Assembly: GCF_900604355.1 (NCBI RefSeq)
Contig: NZ_UWOE01000001.1
Span: 2,170,001-2,234,000, forward strand
DNA from: Luxibacter massiliensis
Lineage (GTDB): Bacteria; Bacillota; Clostridia; Lachnospirales; Lachnospiraceae
DNA length: 64,000 nucleotides
Direction of reading: 5' to 3'
Position numbers and translations under genes: made by a program. A model generated the notes under the pieces. The model was not told where the DNA came from. It was given only the letters and a program-made list of their open reading frames with translations, and searched no databases. Below are positions 17,750-26,007 of this stretch, in pieces. The stretch's first letter is position 1. Every line of letters begins with the position of its first letter.

Positions 17750-18973
17750 TTAACTTCTGTAATCCGCATTAATATCAATATACCCATGGGTCAAATCGCA
17801 CCCCCATGCAATCGCGCTTTCACTGCCTTCTTTTATTTCTGCAATAGCCGTCACTTCAGGCTGTGAAAGTATTTCTGTTGCTTTTTCTTCACTGTAATCT
17901 ATCGCTGTCCCATTTTGAATAATCTGGATTTTGCCAGCCTTGCTCTGAAAATACAGGTCTACTTTTTCTGGGTCAAACTCCACGCCTGAATACCCCATGG
18001 CGCACAAAATGCGTCCCCAATTTGCATCGTGTCCTGCAATCGCAGTTTTTGTCAGATTGGAACACACAATAGATTTTGCCAGGATTTTAGCTTTTTCTTT
18101 CGTTGCCGCTCCGTCAACTTTCACTTCAAACAATGCAGTGGCCCCTTCCCCATCTCCTGCTATTTTTTTAGCAAGATACTCATTTACGGCATGGAGAGCT
18201 TCTGCAAATTTCTTATAATCTTCGGTTCCATATTTTATTTTCTCGTTTTTTGCCATACCGTTTGCCAAAAGAAGCACTGTATCATTTGTGGAGGTATCCC
18301 CATCCACTGAAATCATATTGTAGGTCTCTTTAACATCCTCGCTGAGCGCTTTCTGCAGTGCTTTTCTGGAAATAGCAGCATCTGTGGTAATGAAAGACAG
18401 CATTGTACACATATTTGGGTGGATCATGCCTGATCCCTTCGCCATCCCCCCAATAGTGACCTTTTTCCCGCCTACCTGGATCGTAACCGCAATTTCTTTC
18501 TCAAATGTATCTGTAGTCATGATTGCTTTAGCTGCCAATGTTCCCTTTTCACTACTTTTCCCTTTACTTTCCGCCAATTTTGAAATCCCATTTTTCAGCT
18601 TATCTACTGGCAGCTGCATTCCTATGACGCCTGTAGACCCAACCAAAACTCCCTCAGCATCTATTCCAAGCGCTTTAGCAGCAGCTTCCGCCGTATCCCG
18701 GCAATAATCCAACCCCTTACGCCCCGTACACGCATTAGCAATCCCCGAATTCACAATAATTGCCTGGGATTTCACGCCACTGTGCACAATCTTCCCATCC
18801 CATTTCACCGGTGCAGCCTTCACCACATTTGTGGTAAATGTGCCGGCTGTCTTACAAGGCTTTTTACTATATATAAGAGCCATATCCGTCCTGTCCTGAT
18901 ATTTAATTCCCGCTGCCGCCGCTGCCGCCTCAAATCCCTTCGCCGAGGTAACTCCACCTTTAATCATCTGCAT
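17750..18973 (-). CDS. argJ: Glutamate N-acetyltransferase / amino-acid acetyltransferase (ornithine acetyltransferase)
   Basis: Transfers acetyl from acetylornithine to glutamate, making ornithine and recycling the acetyl group. Seen: the self-cleavage region KGSGMIHPNMCTMLSF, where the Thr before MLSF becomes the nucleophile after autoproteolysis, and C-terminal GHDANWGRILCAMGYSG. About 407 aa. ATG 18973 is chosen because AAAGGGAG lies 6 nt upstream; the open frame extends to 19021. Presence of argJ implies a cyclic pathway; whether it also makes acetylglutamate from acetyl-CoA cannot be told. Confidence 0.95.
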   Translation of the reverse strand: MQMIKGGVTSAKGFEAAAAAAGIKYQDRTDMALIYSKKPCKTAGTFTTNVVKAAPVKWDGKIVHSGVKSQAIIVNSGIANACTGRKGLDYCRDTAEAAAKALGIDAEGVLVGSTGVIGMQLPVDKLKNGISKLAESKGKSSEKGTLAAKAIMTTDTFEKEIAVTIQVGGKKVTIGGMAKGSGMIHPNMCTMLSFITTDAAISRKALQKALSEDVKETYNMISVDGDTSTNDTVLLLANGMAKNEKIKYGTEDYKKFAEALHAVNEYLAKKIAGDGEGATALFEVKVDGAATKEKAKILAKSIVCSNLTKTAIAGHDANWGRILCAMGYSGVEFDPEKVDLYFQSKAGKIQIIQNGTAIDYSEEKATEILSQPEVTAIAEIKEGSESAIAWGCDLTHGYIDINADYRS

Positions 18974-19027
18974 AACAATCTCCCTTTCTTGTACATAATC
19001 CCTATCTTTGACACTGTCCACGTACTC

Positions 19028-19474
19028 CTACTGTCCGTTAAATGCAGTGATATTTTCCGCATTCAGGACAAAATCATAATAATTCAAATCCAGTCTTTCG
19101 GTCCAGCCAATGGTATTCCAAAATGCATTGCCAATATCATTTTTTGTAAATGCAATCAGAGAAACCTTGCTGATGCCCTCCTGGCGCAAAGCCTCCATAG
19201 CCTTCACAACCATTGCCTTTCCAATGCCTTTCCTGCGGAACCCCTCATCGACACACACATGATACAAGCACCCTCTGCGTCCATCATGCCCACAGAGAAT
19301 ACTTCCCACAATCTGGCCGTCCTCTACCGCCACCACACTGGTAGTCGGGTTCCGCTTTAAAAACCGGGCAATTCCCTCCCTAGAATCATCCACACTGCGG
19401 ATGCCAAACCCTTTGATCTTCATCCACAGACTATAAACCCCATCATAATCCTCAATCGTCATTATACGAATCAT
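19028..19474 (-). CDS. GNAT acetyltransferase embedded in the arginine operon
   Basis: GNAT-fold protein of ~148 aa. Seen: acetyl-CoA-binding motif A (VDEGFRRKGIGKAMV) and C-terminal GNAFWNTIGWTERLDLNYY. Start ATG 19474 has AAAGGA 6 nt upstream. It sits between argC and argJ on the same strand, so it is transcribed with the pathway. A short GNAT here could be a minimal N-acetylglutamate synthase that primes the ArgJ cycle, or an unrelated acetyltransferase; the sequence does not decide. Confidence 0.8.
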   Translation of the reverse strand: MIRIMTIEDYDGVYSLWMKIKGFGIRSVDDSREGIARFLKRNPTTSVVAVEDGQIVGSILCGHDGRRGCLYHVCVDEGFRRKGIGKAMVVKAMEALRQEGISKVSLIAFTKNDIGNAFWNTIGWTERLDLNYYDFVLNAENITAFNGQ

Positions 19475-19499
19475 TATAAATCCTTTCACAGTTAAAAAA

Positions 19500-19557
19500 G
19501 GTACACCACTAAATGCAATTTAGGACGTATACTTTTTAATTTTACTACGTCCTATTC
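19500..19557. repeat. Family D dispersed hairpin repeat, copy 2
   Basis: Contains GGTACACCACTAAA, CAATTTAGGACGTA and a paired TACGTCCTA arm, closely matching copy 1 but inverted relative to it. Lies between argC and the GNAT gene. Confidence 0.6.
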
Positions 19558-19559
19558 TA

Positions 19560-20600
19560 TCATGGAAACATTGGTACCAGCTCTAAGCCTTCCGCTTCCG
19601 GAATCCCAAACAGTAAGTTCATATTTTGTACTGCCTGCCCAGCCGCGCCTTTCACCAGGTTATCCATTGCTCCCATCATGATAATACGCCCTGTACGGCT
19701 GTCTATTTTAAAGTTGATGTCTACATAGTTGCTTCCCTCCACCCATTTAGTTTCAGGACAGGTGTTTTCTTCTAATACTCTTACGAATTTTTCTTTGGAA
19801 TAATACTTTTCATATATTGCCTTCACATCTGTATAAGATACGTCTTTCTTCAGCTGGGCGTACTCGGTTACGAGTATTCCGCGGTTCATGGGCACCAGGT
19901 GGGGAGTAAAATTCAGCATCACTGTTTCCCCTGCAGCATATCCCAATTGTTCCTCTATCTCTGGCGTATGTCTATGTGTGGCAACACTGTATGCTTTAAT
20001 ATTCTCGTTCACTTCGCAGAATAAATTGGAAACTTTGGCGCCCCTGCCGGCTCCCGATGTACCCGATTTTGCATCTACAATTAGGGAATTCATGTGGATC
20101 ACTCCTTCTTTTGCCAGAGGATATGCAGTCAGTATTGAACATGTTGTATAGCAGCCTGGATTTGCTATGAGCCGTGCCTTTTTAATGTCCTCACGGTTTA
20201 TCTCGCACAATCCGTATACGGCCTCCTCTATGAAATGGGGACTTTTATGCTGAAGTCCATACCATTTTTCATATGTAGCCACATCCTTCAGACGGAAATC
20301 TGCACTCAAATCCACAACTTTTGCTTTTGAGAGGATTTCTTCATTGATCAATGACGCGCACAATCCCTGCGGAGTGGCTGTAAATATCACGTCTACCTGC
20401 CCCGCCAGTTCTGCCATATTATCATCCATGCACACTGCGTCGACTATTTGAAACATATTCTGATATACGTCTGCATACTTTTGGTCTATATAACTCCGGG
20501 AACCATACCAGATTATCTCAGCCTCTTTATGTGCTGTCAGAATCCGCACCAATTCCCCCCCTGCATATCCGGTTGCCCCTATTATTCCAACTCTAACCAT
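19560..20600 (-). CDS. argC: N-acetyl-gamma-glutamyl-phosphate reductase
   Basis: NADPH-dependent reduction of acetylglutamyl phosphate to the semialdehyde. Seen: N-terminal Rossmann motif GIIGATGYAGGELVR, catalytic Cys in LIANPGCYTTCS, and C-terminal His region (HRHTPEIEEQLG; HLVPMNRGI). 346 aa, the usual long form. AAAGGAAG precedes the ATG by 7 nt. First gene of the arginine operon, with the operator-covered promoter at 20716-20755. Confidence 0.96.
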   Translation of the reverse strand: MVRVGIIGATGYAGGELVRILTAHKEAEIIWYGSRSYIDQKYADVYQNMFQIVDAVCMDDNMAELAGQVDVIFTATPQGLCASLINEEILSKAKVVDLSADFRLKDVATYEKWYGLQHKSPHFIEEAVYGLCEINREDIKKARLIANPGCYTTCSILTAYPLAKEGVIHMNSLIVDAKSGTSGAGRGAKVSNLFCEVNENIKAYSVATHRHTPEIEEQLGYAAGETVMLNFTPHLVPMNRGILVTEYAQLKKDVSYTDVKAIYEKYYSKEKFVRVLEENTCPETKWVEGSNYVDINFKIDSRTGRIIMMGAMDNLVKGAAGQAVQNMNLLFGIPEAEGLELVPMFP

Positions 20601-20715
20601 ATTACAACTTCCTTTCTTAGCTTATAACTATTAATGATATACCACACTTTTACTGTTAAGTAAAGCGGCTGTTTTTATTCCAATATGGCGTTTGTGTTTT
20701 AAAAAAAATGAAAGC

Positions 20716-20755
20716 TATTGCATAATAATACACCTCAAATGCATATTATGCAATA
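20716..20755 (-). promoter_or_regulatory. argC promoter with ArgR-like operator palindromes
   Basis: Minus strand TTGCAT (20748-20753), 17-nt spacer, TATTAT (20725-20730). TATTGCATAATA (20716-20727) and TATTATGCAATA (20744-20755) are perfect inverted copies covering both promoter boxes, and TGCATATTATGCA is itself palindromic. This resembles ARG boxes (TGAATAATTATTCA type). The argG promoter has the same TTGCAT...GGTGTAT layout. Binding of ArgR is inferred. Confidence 0.7.
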
Positions 20756-20778
20756 CTTATTTCCCATTTTATATCTAA

Positions 20779-20912
20779 AGGCACACCATAATACATACCT
20801 TATTAAATATTAGCAGTTCAAAAAGTATATCCTTACTGGACGCAGTCCACCCGTCCGAAGGACTTGTGTTATGGGGTGCCCTTTGGGCATACCTTGCTGG
20901 ACGCTGTCCATT
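20779..20912 (-). repeat. Family A three-hairpin repeat, one full unit plus flanking parts
   Basis: Contains GGACGCAGTCC, GTCCGAAGGAC, GGGGTGCCC-TTT-GGGCATACC, then the next unit begins TTGCTGGACGCTGTCC. The left part carries TATTAAATATTAGCAGTTCAA, a variant third hairpin also seen at 39300-39337. Lies between argC and proA; no gene is visible in 20601-21034. Confidence 0.7.
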
Positions 20913-20963
20913 GGCACTGTAAGCATAAAGGGAACAAACAGGCCATATACCAATTCCCATGCT

Positions 20964-21017
20964 AAAAGCAGGTATATCAGATGACCCTCATTGGATTTTT
21001 CTGATATACCTGCTTTT
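20964..21017 (-). terminator. Intrinsic terminator downstream of proA
   Basis: Perfect 17-bp inverted repeat, arms 20964-20980 (starts AAAAGCAGG) and 21001-21017 (ends CCTGCTTTT), with a 20-nt loop. It ends transcription of proBA before the arginine operon promoter. Confidence 0.8.
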
Positions 21018-21034
21018 CATACAACAGCGTCTAT

Positions 21035-22285
21035 CTATTTACGTATCTGCCCATTTCCAAAAATCACATACTTCGTAGTCGTCAATGCTTCCAGACCCAT
21101 AGGGCCCCTGGCATGGAGCTTCTGCGTGCTGATTCCGATTTCTGCCCCAAACCCAAACTCAAATCCATCTGTAAACCTGGTTGAAGCATTTACATATACT
21201 GCCGCCGCATCTATCTCGTCCAGGAAACCCATAGCATTTTCGTAGTTTTCTGTAATGATAGCTTCTGAATGTCCTGTGTTATACATATTAATATGCCCAA
21301 CAGCATCCTCAAGAGAGCCGACTACTTTCACTGAAATCACTGCGTCCAGATACTCTTTAGACCAGTCATCTTCCTGTGCAGGTATTATATCCTCACTATA
21401 TGCACAGGCAGTTTCATCCCCCCGTATCTCTACCTGGTGCATTTTAAGCCGGTTCACGATTGTTGGAATAAACAGACGGGCAACTCTCTCATGCACGACA
21501 AGAGATTCGCAGGCATTACATACGCCCATCCTCTGTGTCTTGGCATTTTCAATAATATCGGCAGCCATCCCCAAATCTGCAAATTCATCCACATAAATAT
21601 GGCAGTTCCCGGTACCTGTCTCTATCACAGGTACCGTACTATTCTCAACCACATTCGCAATCAGACCGGCCCCGCCCCTAGGAATGAGCACATCAATATA
21701 ATCATGGAGCCTCATCATCTCACCGGCAGCCTCTCGGCTCGTATCTTCCACGAGAAGAATCATATCCTGATTAACCTTTTCCTTGCGGAGTCCCTCTTTC
21801 ACAGCATGGACAATTGCCTTATCTGAACAGATAGCATCACTGCCGCCCCTAAGGATCACTGCATTGCCTGTTTTAAAACAGAGTCCGAATGCATCAGATG
21901 TCACATTAGGCCTGGACTCATAGATGATTCCAACCACACCGAGGGGCACTCTTCTTTTGCCGATCCGAAGTCCATTAGGCCTTGTTTTCATAGATAAAAT
22001 CTCCCCTACAGGATCCTCTAATCCCGCAATCTGCCTTAGGCCCTCTGCCATATCCTGCACCCTGCTGTCTGTAAGCCTGAGCCGGTCCACGAGGGAATCC
22101 TTCATCCCTGCCTGTACGGCTTCATCTACATCTTTTTGGTTCTCTTTAAGAATCTCCTCCGTCTCCAGGCACAACTCATCTGCCACAGTAAGCAAAACCC
22201 TATTTTTCTCACCGGCCCCAAGCCTGACGGCCTCCCGGGACGCGGCTTTGGCCCTGATACCCAATGTTTCCATGTAATTGCCCAT
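21035..22285 (-). CDS. proA: Glutamate-5-semialdehyde dehydrogenase (gamma-glutamyl phosphate reductase)
   Basis: Second step of proline synthesis: NADPH reduction of glutamyl-5-phosphate. Seen: aldehyde-dehydrogenase fold, VGIIYESRPNVTSDAF, catalytic-Cys region TQRMGVCNACESLVVH, and C-terminal FGFGAEIGISTQKLHARGPMGLEALTTTKY. 416 aa, the normal length. Follows proB on the same strand and is ended by the 20964-21017 hairpin. Confidence 0.97.
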   Translation of the reverse strand: MGNYMETLGIRAKAASREAVRLGAGEKNRVLLTVADELCLETEEILKENQKDVDEAVQAGMKDSLVDRLRLTDSRVQDMAEGLRQIAGLEDPVGEILSMKTRPNGLRIGKRRVPLGVVGIIYESRPNVTSDAFGLCFKTGNAVILRGGSDAICSDKAIVHAVKEGLRKEKVNQDMILLVEDTSREAAGEMMRLHDYIDVLIPRGGAGLIANVVENSTVPVIETGTGNCHIYVDEFADLGMAADIIENAKTQRMGVCNACESLVVHERVARLFIPTIVNRLKMHQVEIRGDETACAYSEDIIPAQEDDWSKEYLDAVISVKVVGSLEDAVGHINMYNTGHSEAIITENYENAMGFLDEIDAAAVYVNASTRFTDGFEFGFGAEIGISTQKLHARGPMGLEALTTTKYVIFGNGQIRK

Positions 22286-22370
22286 AAACTCCTCCTATCC
22301 TATGCATGATTATTCCGTACTTCCCACGGCTTAAGTACTGTATATCCTGCCGCTGCGCCAGCCTTCAGAT

Positions 22371-23378
22371 TTATAGAGCAGCAGACCTGGGAGGCATCTG
22401 GCTTTTCTGGCAGTTACTGAAAGGGTGAGAAAACACATCTGGATGGCCCACGGACTCCCTGGAGCACACTGCCTCTGCCTGCTCCGCCCTCTGCCCTTCT
22501 TTTCTTTGCTTTTTGGCCTGCCTGCGGTATTGTTCCCTTTTAGGAGCAAATTCATTCCCTGTCTCCTGCCTGCTGCCTGATAAAAATAAGGTACCTATTT
22601 TCTTTCCGGCCATAATATCATTGATGGTATAAATATTCGTGCCATTTGCAATCACCATATCCGCCCCTGCTTCTGTGGCAATCTTGGCCGCCTCAATCTT
22701 AGTTGCCATGCCTCCTGTCCCTAAATCTCCCGACGCTCCCTTTGCCATTTTCTCCAATCCTTTATCGATTTGAGCAACCGTATGGATAAACCGGGCATCC
22801 GGGTTACATTTCGGGTCATCTGTATACAACCCTTCAATATCCGACATAAGGATTAGTAAATCGGCATCCACCAGCCTTGCCACATAAGCCGCGAGAGTGT
22901 CGTTATCTCCGAAATTTCCATATGCCAGTTCATCTACCGAAATGGCATCATTTTCATTAACAATGGGTACCACATTCATCCGGAACAATTCATCAAAAGT
23001 CTGCCTCGCATTCTTCCTGCACTCCTGGCTTGTAATGGACTCTTTTGTCAGCAGCACCTGGGCAGTCAGCTGGCTGTATTCATTAAACAATTTCTCATAA
23101 ATCATCATGAGCCTGCCCTGGCCTACAGCGGCACATGCCTGCCTGGCTGCCTCAGTATCAGGCTTCCCTTTCAGTCCCAGGACATTCCTTCCAATCCCCA
23201 CGGCGCCTGAAGAGACAACAATGACCTCTTTGCCTTTATTCCTGAGATTAATCAGAATCCGTACAAATTTTTCCAGCTTATCTAAATTAATATTTCCGGT
23301 TTCGTCGTAAGTAATCGTTGTTGTCCCTACTTTTATAACAATTCTCTTTTTCGAACCTAGAATTTCCTTCCTGTCCAT
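22371..23378 (-). CDS. proB: Glutamate 5-kinase, with a long non-conserved C-terminal tail
   Basis: First step of proline synthesis. Seen: amino-acid kinase fold with RIVIKVGTTTIT, VSSGAVGIGR, IVNENDAISVDEL, FGDNDTLAAYVA and the GDLGTGGMATKIEAAKIA loop. The kinase domain ends about residue 270 (KKIGTLFLSGS); a further ~65 residues rich in Arg, Lys and Gln follow with no resemblance to a PUA domain. ATG 23378 is preferred (GGAAGG upstream); the frame is open to 23450. The short PUA-less form plus an odd tail may reflect an altered stop codon. Confidence 0.92.
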   Translation of the reverse strand: MDRKEILGSKKRIVIKVGTTTITYDETGNINLDKLEKFVRILINLRNKGKEVIVVSSGAVGIGRNVLGLKGKPDTEAARQACAAVGQGRLMMIYEKLFNEYSQLTAQVLLTKESITSQECRKNARQTFDELFRMNVVPIVNENDAISVDELAYGNFGDNDTLAAYVARLVDADLLILMSDIEGLYTDDPKCNPDARFIHTVAQIDKGLEKMAKGASGDLGTGGMATKIEAAKIATEAGADMVIANGTNIYTINDIMAGKKIGTLFLSGSRQETGNEFAPKREQYRRQAKKQRKEGQRAEQAEAVCSRESVGHPDVFSHPFSNCQKSQMPPRSAAL

Positions 23379-23504
23379 ATTCTTTAACCTTCCTCTTTTT
23401 CTTTTATATGTGCTTCCTGGGACATTCTCTACAGATACCCATTTCCCCAACTTTTATGATAGAACACAAGGGCAATTTAACCCCTATTTCCATTATCATA
23501 AATC

Positions 23505-23542
23505 AAAAAGGACAGAAGCATACTGCTATACTTCTATCCTTT
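23505..23542 (-). terminator. Hairpin plus T-run in the proB leader (attenuator candidate)
   Basis: Minus strand AAAGGA-T-AGAAG pairs with CTTCT-G-TCCTTT around a short loop and is followed by TTTTTGATTT. It stands at the expected transcription start of the promoter at 23545-23573 and about 125 nt before proB. It could stop readthrough from upstream or attenuate proB. No T-box motif accompanies it. Confidence 0.5.
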
Positions 23543-23544
23543 GT

Positions 23545-23573
23545 ATTATATCCATACAAAATATCCAGCACAA
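23545..23573 (-). promoter_or_regulatory. Candidate proB promoter
   Basis: Minus strand TTGTGC (23568-23573), 17-nt spacer, TATAAT (23545-23550). A second possible promoter lies further up (TTGACA and TAAAAT, 16-nt spacer, around 23773-23800). Confidence 0.5.
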
Positions 23574-23979
23574 CGATATCCTCTCCACTGTCAATATTGA
23601 TTTTTATACTATGCGCTTACCCCAAAGGGACACGGGACGCAGGGTACAAAAACAAGACTGTCAGCAAGGGGCAGAGTCTGATTAAATCTGTTCATGATAT
23701 CAAGACTGTTATGTTTTGTTTTCATCGTTCTGGACTCCATTCATGTGGTATTTACTATTTCACTGTTTTGTCTTATTTTACTCACATTTCCTGGTTTGTC
23801 AAGGAATTTGCCGTATTTTTTCTACACCTTAAAACTAGAATTCAGTCTAAATGAACTGAGGTCTACTTGAGCAAACCCACTGTCTGGGCGTAATCAGAAC
23901 AAAAGGTTCCTGTTTTATTAATTTTCACTTTTCTCATAGGATTTGCCACTCCAGTCCATACAGGACTTGGCTGTGTTCT
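23574..23979. other. Gene-free stretch between proB and the GyrI-like gene
   Basis: No convincing gene. It holds a possible upstream promoter near 23773-23800, and a segment at ~23617-23655 (ACCCCAAAGGGACACGGGAC) that resembles a decayed family A repeat. A 38-codon minus-strand frame from ~23737 has no recognisable product. Confidence 0.4.
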
Positions 23980-24435
23980 TTACTTCACTCCGATATACAT
24001 ATGGATCTCCGCCTTGTCAGCTTCCTTTGTCTGGTACTCCTCAAAATCACAAACAAAAGTACGGGGAAGTTCCATCTTCCAGAGCTGCTCCCAGAATTCA
24101 CCTACAGCTTCATGCAGTTCCCCTTTTACAATGAACTTTGCATATTTTCCAGCCGGAATCTTATACAACTGCACACCATCAGGAAGCGTCCCGCTTCCCT
24201 CCACCTCGCAGGCTACAGTAATGTCATAATCCCCTTTCTCCTTATTCTCATACCCGGAATAAATACCAAGGGCCTTGCATCCTTTTTTCCGCGGCAGACT
24301 TTCATAAATCTGTTCCCCATAGAATTTCCCCCAAAGCCCGCCAATCACCTGGGCCATGTCAGGGGAAAAATTATTTGTCCTGGCACGGATACCCGCCACT
24401 GTTTTTTCCTCCAGATAAACTAATTCGTATTCCAT
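23980..24435 (-). CDS. GyrI-like / effector-binding domain protein
   Basis: 151-aa single-domain protein of the SOUL/GyrI-like (AraC effector-binding, SHS2-duplication) fold. Seen: N-terminal LVYLEEKTVAGIRART, central LGIYSGYENKEKGDYDITVACEV and C-terminal KIPAGKYAKFIVKGELHEAV...FWEQLWK, then FEEYQ. Such stand-alone domains bind small hydrophobic or cationic ligands, and some protect gyrase or hydrolyse drugs. No DNA-binding domain. Neighbours give no further hint. Confidence 0.75.
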   Translation of the reverse strand: MEYELVYLEEKTVAGIRARTNNFSPDMAQVIGGLWGKFYGEQIYESLPRKKGCKALGIYSGYENKEKGDYDITVACEVEGSGTLPDGVQLYKIPAGKYAKFIVKGELHEAVGEFWEQLWKMELPRTFVCDFEEYQTKEADKAEIHMYIGVK

Positions 24436-24589
24436 TTCTTCTCCTCCTTCAATCCTCTGTCCTAAAGGGCGCCCTATAGTTCAGGTTTATCTTCAAAGGA
24501 AGTCTATCACATATAACATGACATTAGTATGTCCTCATTATAAGATTATTGCAAATATTTTCAGCCGCATCCCCCCCTGCAAACTGAAA

Positions 24590-25015
24590 TCAAACAAGTT
24601 TCTTTTTTAAATAATACCTGGTATGGCCTGGGGGACAGTCTTCTAACATGCCAAATATCTCATAGCCTTGCCGCAAATAAAAATCCTTTGCCTGAAAATC
24701 AAATGTATCTAAATGTATCAGAGAGCAGCCTTCTTTGATTGAAATTGCCTCGATTTCCTTTAATAATTGGGTGCCCATCCCCAGCTGTCTGCAGCTTCCA
24801 TCCACCCACAATATATCCAGATAAACAATCTTCCAACAATACATCCTAGCCACGCAGCCTGCAATAATTTGGCCATTTTCATTTATTATTTTCCTGCTTA
24901 TATCTATAAAATCTGCCTCTTGAGTTTTTGGCACCTGCTGAAAATTGTACTCCATCAGCTTATGCAATATAAAATTAACGTCATCGGCCACACAATCCGT
25001 TATTTGAAAATTCAT
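24590..25015 (-). CDS. GNAT family N-acetyltransferase
   Basis: 141-aa GNAT protein. Seen: central beta strand IVYLDILWVDGSCRQLGMGTQLLKEIE (CoA-binding motif A with R/QxLGxG) and C-terminal FDFQAKDFYLRQGYEIFGMLEDCPPGHTRYYLKKKL, typical of acetyltransferases close to the aminoglycoside/streptothricin-type group. Substrate unknown. It is a stand-alone gene in the accessory stretch. Confidence 0.8.
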   Translation of the reverse strand: MNFQITDCVADDVNFILHKLMEYNFQQVPKTQEADFIDISRKIINENGQIIAGCVARMYCWKIVYLDILWVDGSCRQLGMGTQLLKEIEAISIKEGCSLIHLDTFDFQAKDFYLRQGYEIFGMLEDCPPGHTRYYLKKKLV

Positions 25016-25098
25016 GGTAATCCTCCACAGTCAAAATCCGAAACCAAACGAAGAAGGCTTAAGCTCCTTTTGCCCCCTCTTCCTATATTTCTGCCACA

Positions 25099-26007
25099 TT
25101 AACTTTTGTACTTCCGGCCCATAGTCCATATCATTTCTCTGAGATCCTCCCTTAAGCATTCCGGTTCCACAAGCTCCGCCTGATCCCCAAAGCTTAGGAG
25201 CCACCCAAACAGACTCCCTTTGTCAGTAAAGCCACCCTTGAACAAAAGCTTCCCATCCTCCTGCCTGCAAAAACTTTCTATTCCATACTCCTCTATAAGC
25301 CGCCACTGCATACATGGGTCAAATAATACTTTCACGAAAATAGCAGCAGGAAAAATAACCTCCTCTGCCATCTTAAATTCTGGAACCTGCCTTGGCTTAA
25401 AAATCTCTCCCTGGTTTTTGAGCCCCTGCTGCCTGTTCAGCTTAAACATCCTGAACCCACGGCGCTTCAGGCAATATCCCCATACATACCAGGAGCTCCA
25501 TCGAAAAACAAGCAGGTACGGTTCTATTGTCCGAAAACTTTCACCTGCAGGGGCATAATACTCAAAAGAGATCATTTCCTTATTTTCTATGGCAGATTGG
25601 ATCAGCTCAATCTTAGGGGCAAGAGAGTTTCTGTGCCAGGAGGACAAATCAATGGCAATGTGCTGGTTAGACGGAAGAACACAAGAACCTCCCATGGTGA
25701 GTTTTTCCATCAACTGTTGGTACCGCTTGCTTCCTGCCACACTGTCCAGGCTTCTTAAACCGGCCAGTATGGCCTGCATATCCTGGGAGGTCAAAAGGGT
25801 ATGCTCTATCTTGTATCCTCCCATTATCTCAATCCCGCCCCCAGCCCCCTGGATAGTAACCAGAGGTATGCCCGCTTTACAGAGCGACTCAATATCCCGG
25901 TTGATAGTCCTGCGGGACACCTCGAACTTTTCTGCCAGGTATGGGGCCGTAACCCTTTTCTTCTGGAGCAATATGGATAAAATACCTATCAACCGGTCTA
26001 TTTTCAT
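25099..26007 (-). CDS. YafY-type transcriptional regulator (HTH_11 plus WYL domain)
   Basis: DeoR-like regulator of ~302 aa. Seen: N-terminal winged helix (RLIGILSILLQKKRVTAPYLAEKFEVSRRTINRDIESLCKAGIPL), linker (QGAGGGIEIMGGYKIEHTLLT), and a WYL domain (ISFEYYAPAGESFRTIEPYLLVFRWSSWYVWGYCLKR). WYL domains bind ligands such as nucleic acid fragments. ATG 26007 overlaps the stop of the upstream GNAT gene by 4 nt (ATGA) with a GGAGGGGG site, so it is co-translated with that acetyltransferase, its likely target or partner. Confidence 0.88.
   Translation of the reverse strand: MKIDRLIGILSILLQKKRVTAPYLAEKFEVSRRTINRDIESLCKAGIPLVTIQGAGGGIEIMGGYKIEHTLLTSQDMQAILAGLRSLDSVAGSKRYQQLMEKLTMGGSCVLPSNQHIAIDLSSWHRNSLAPKIELIQSAIENKEMISFEYYAPAGESFRTIEPYLLVFRWSSWYVWGYCLKRRGFRMFKLNRQQGLKNQGEIFKPRQVPEFKMAEEVIFPAAIFVKVLFDPCMQWRLIEEYGIESFCRQEDGKLLFKGGFTDKGSLFGWLLSFGDQAELVEPECLREDLREMIWTMGRKYKS

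Noticed and set aside
20775..20960. 61-codon frame between argC and proA
   Set aside because: Composed of family A repeat DNA.
23401..23979. T-box or other riboswitch upstream of proB
   Set aside because: No TGGNACC motif and no recognisable aptamer; only a hairpin with T-run is supported.
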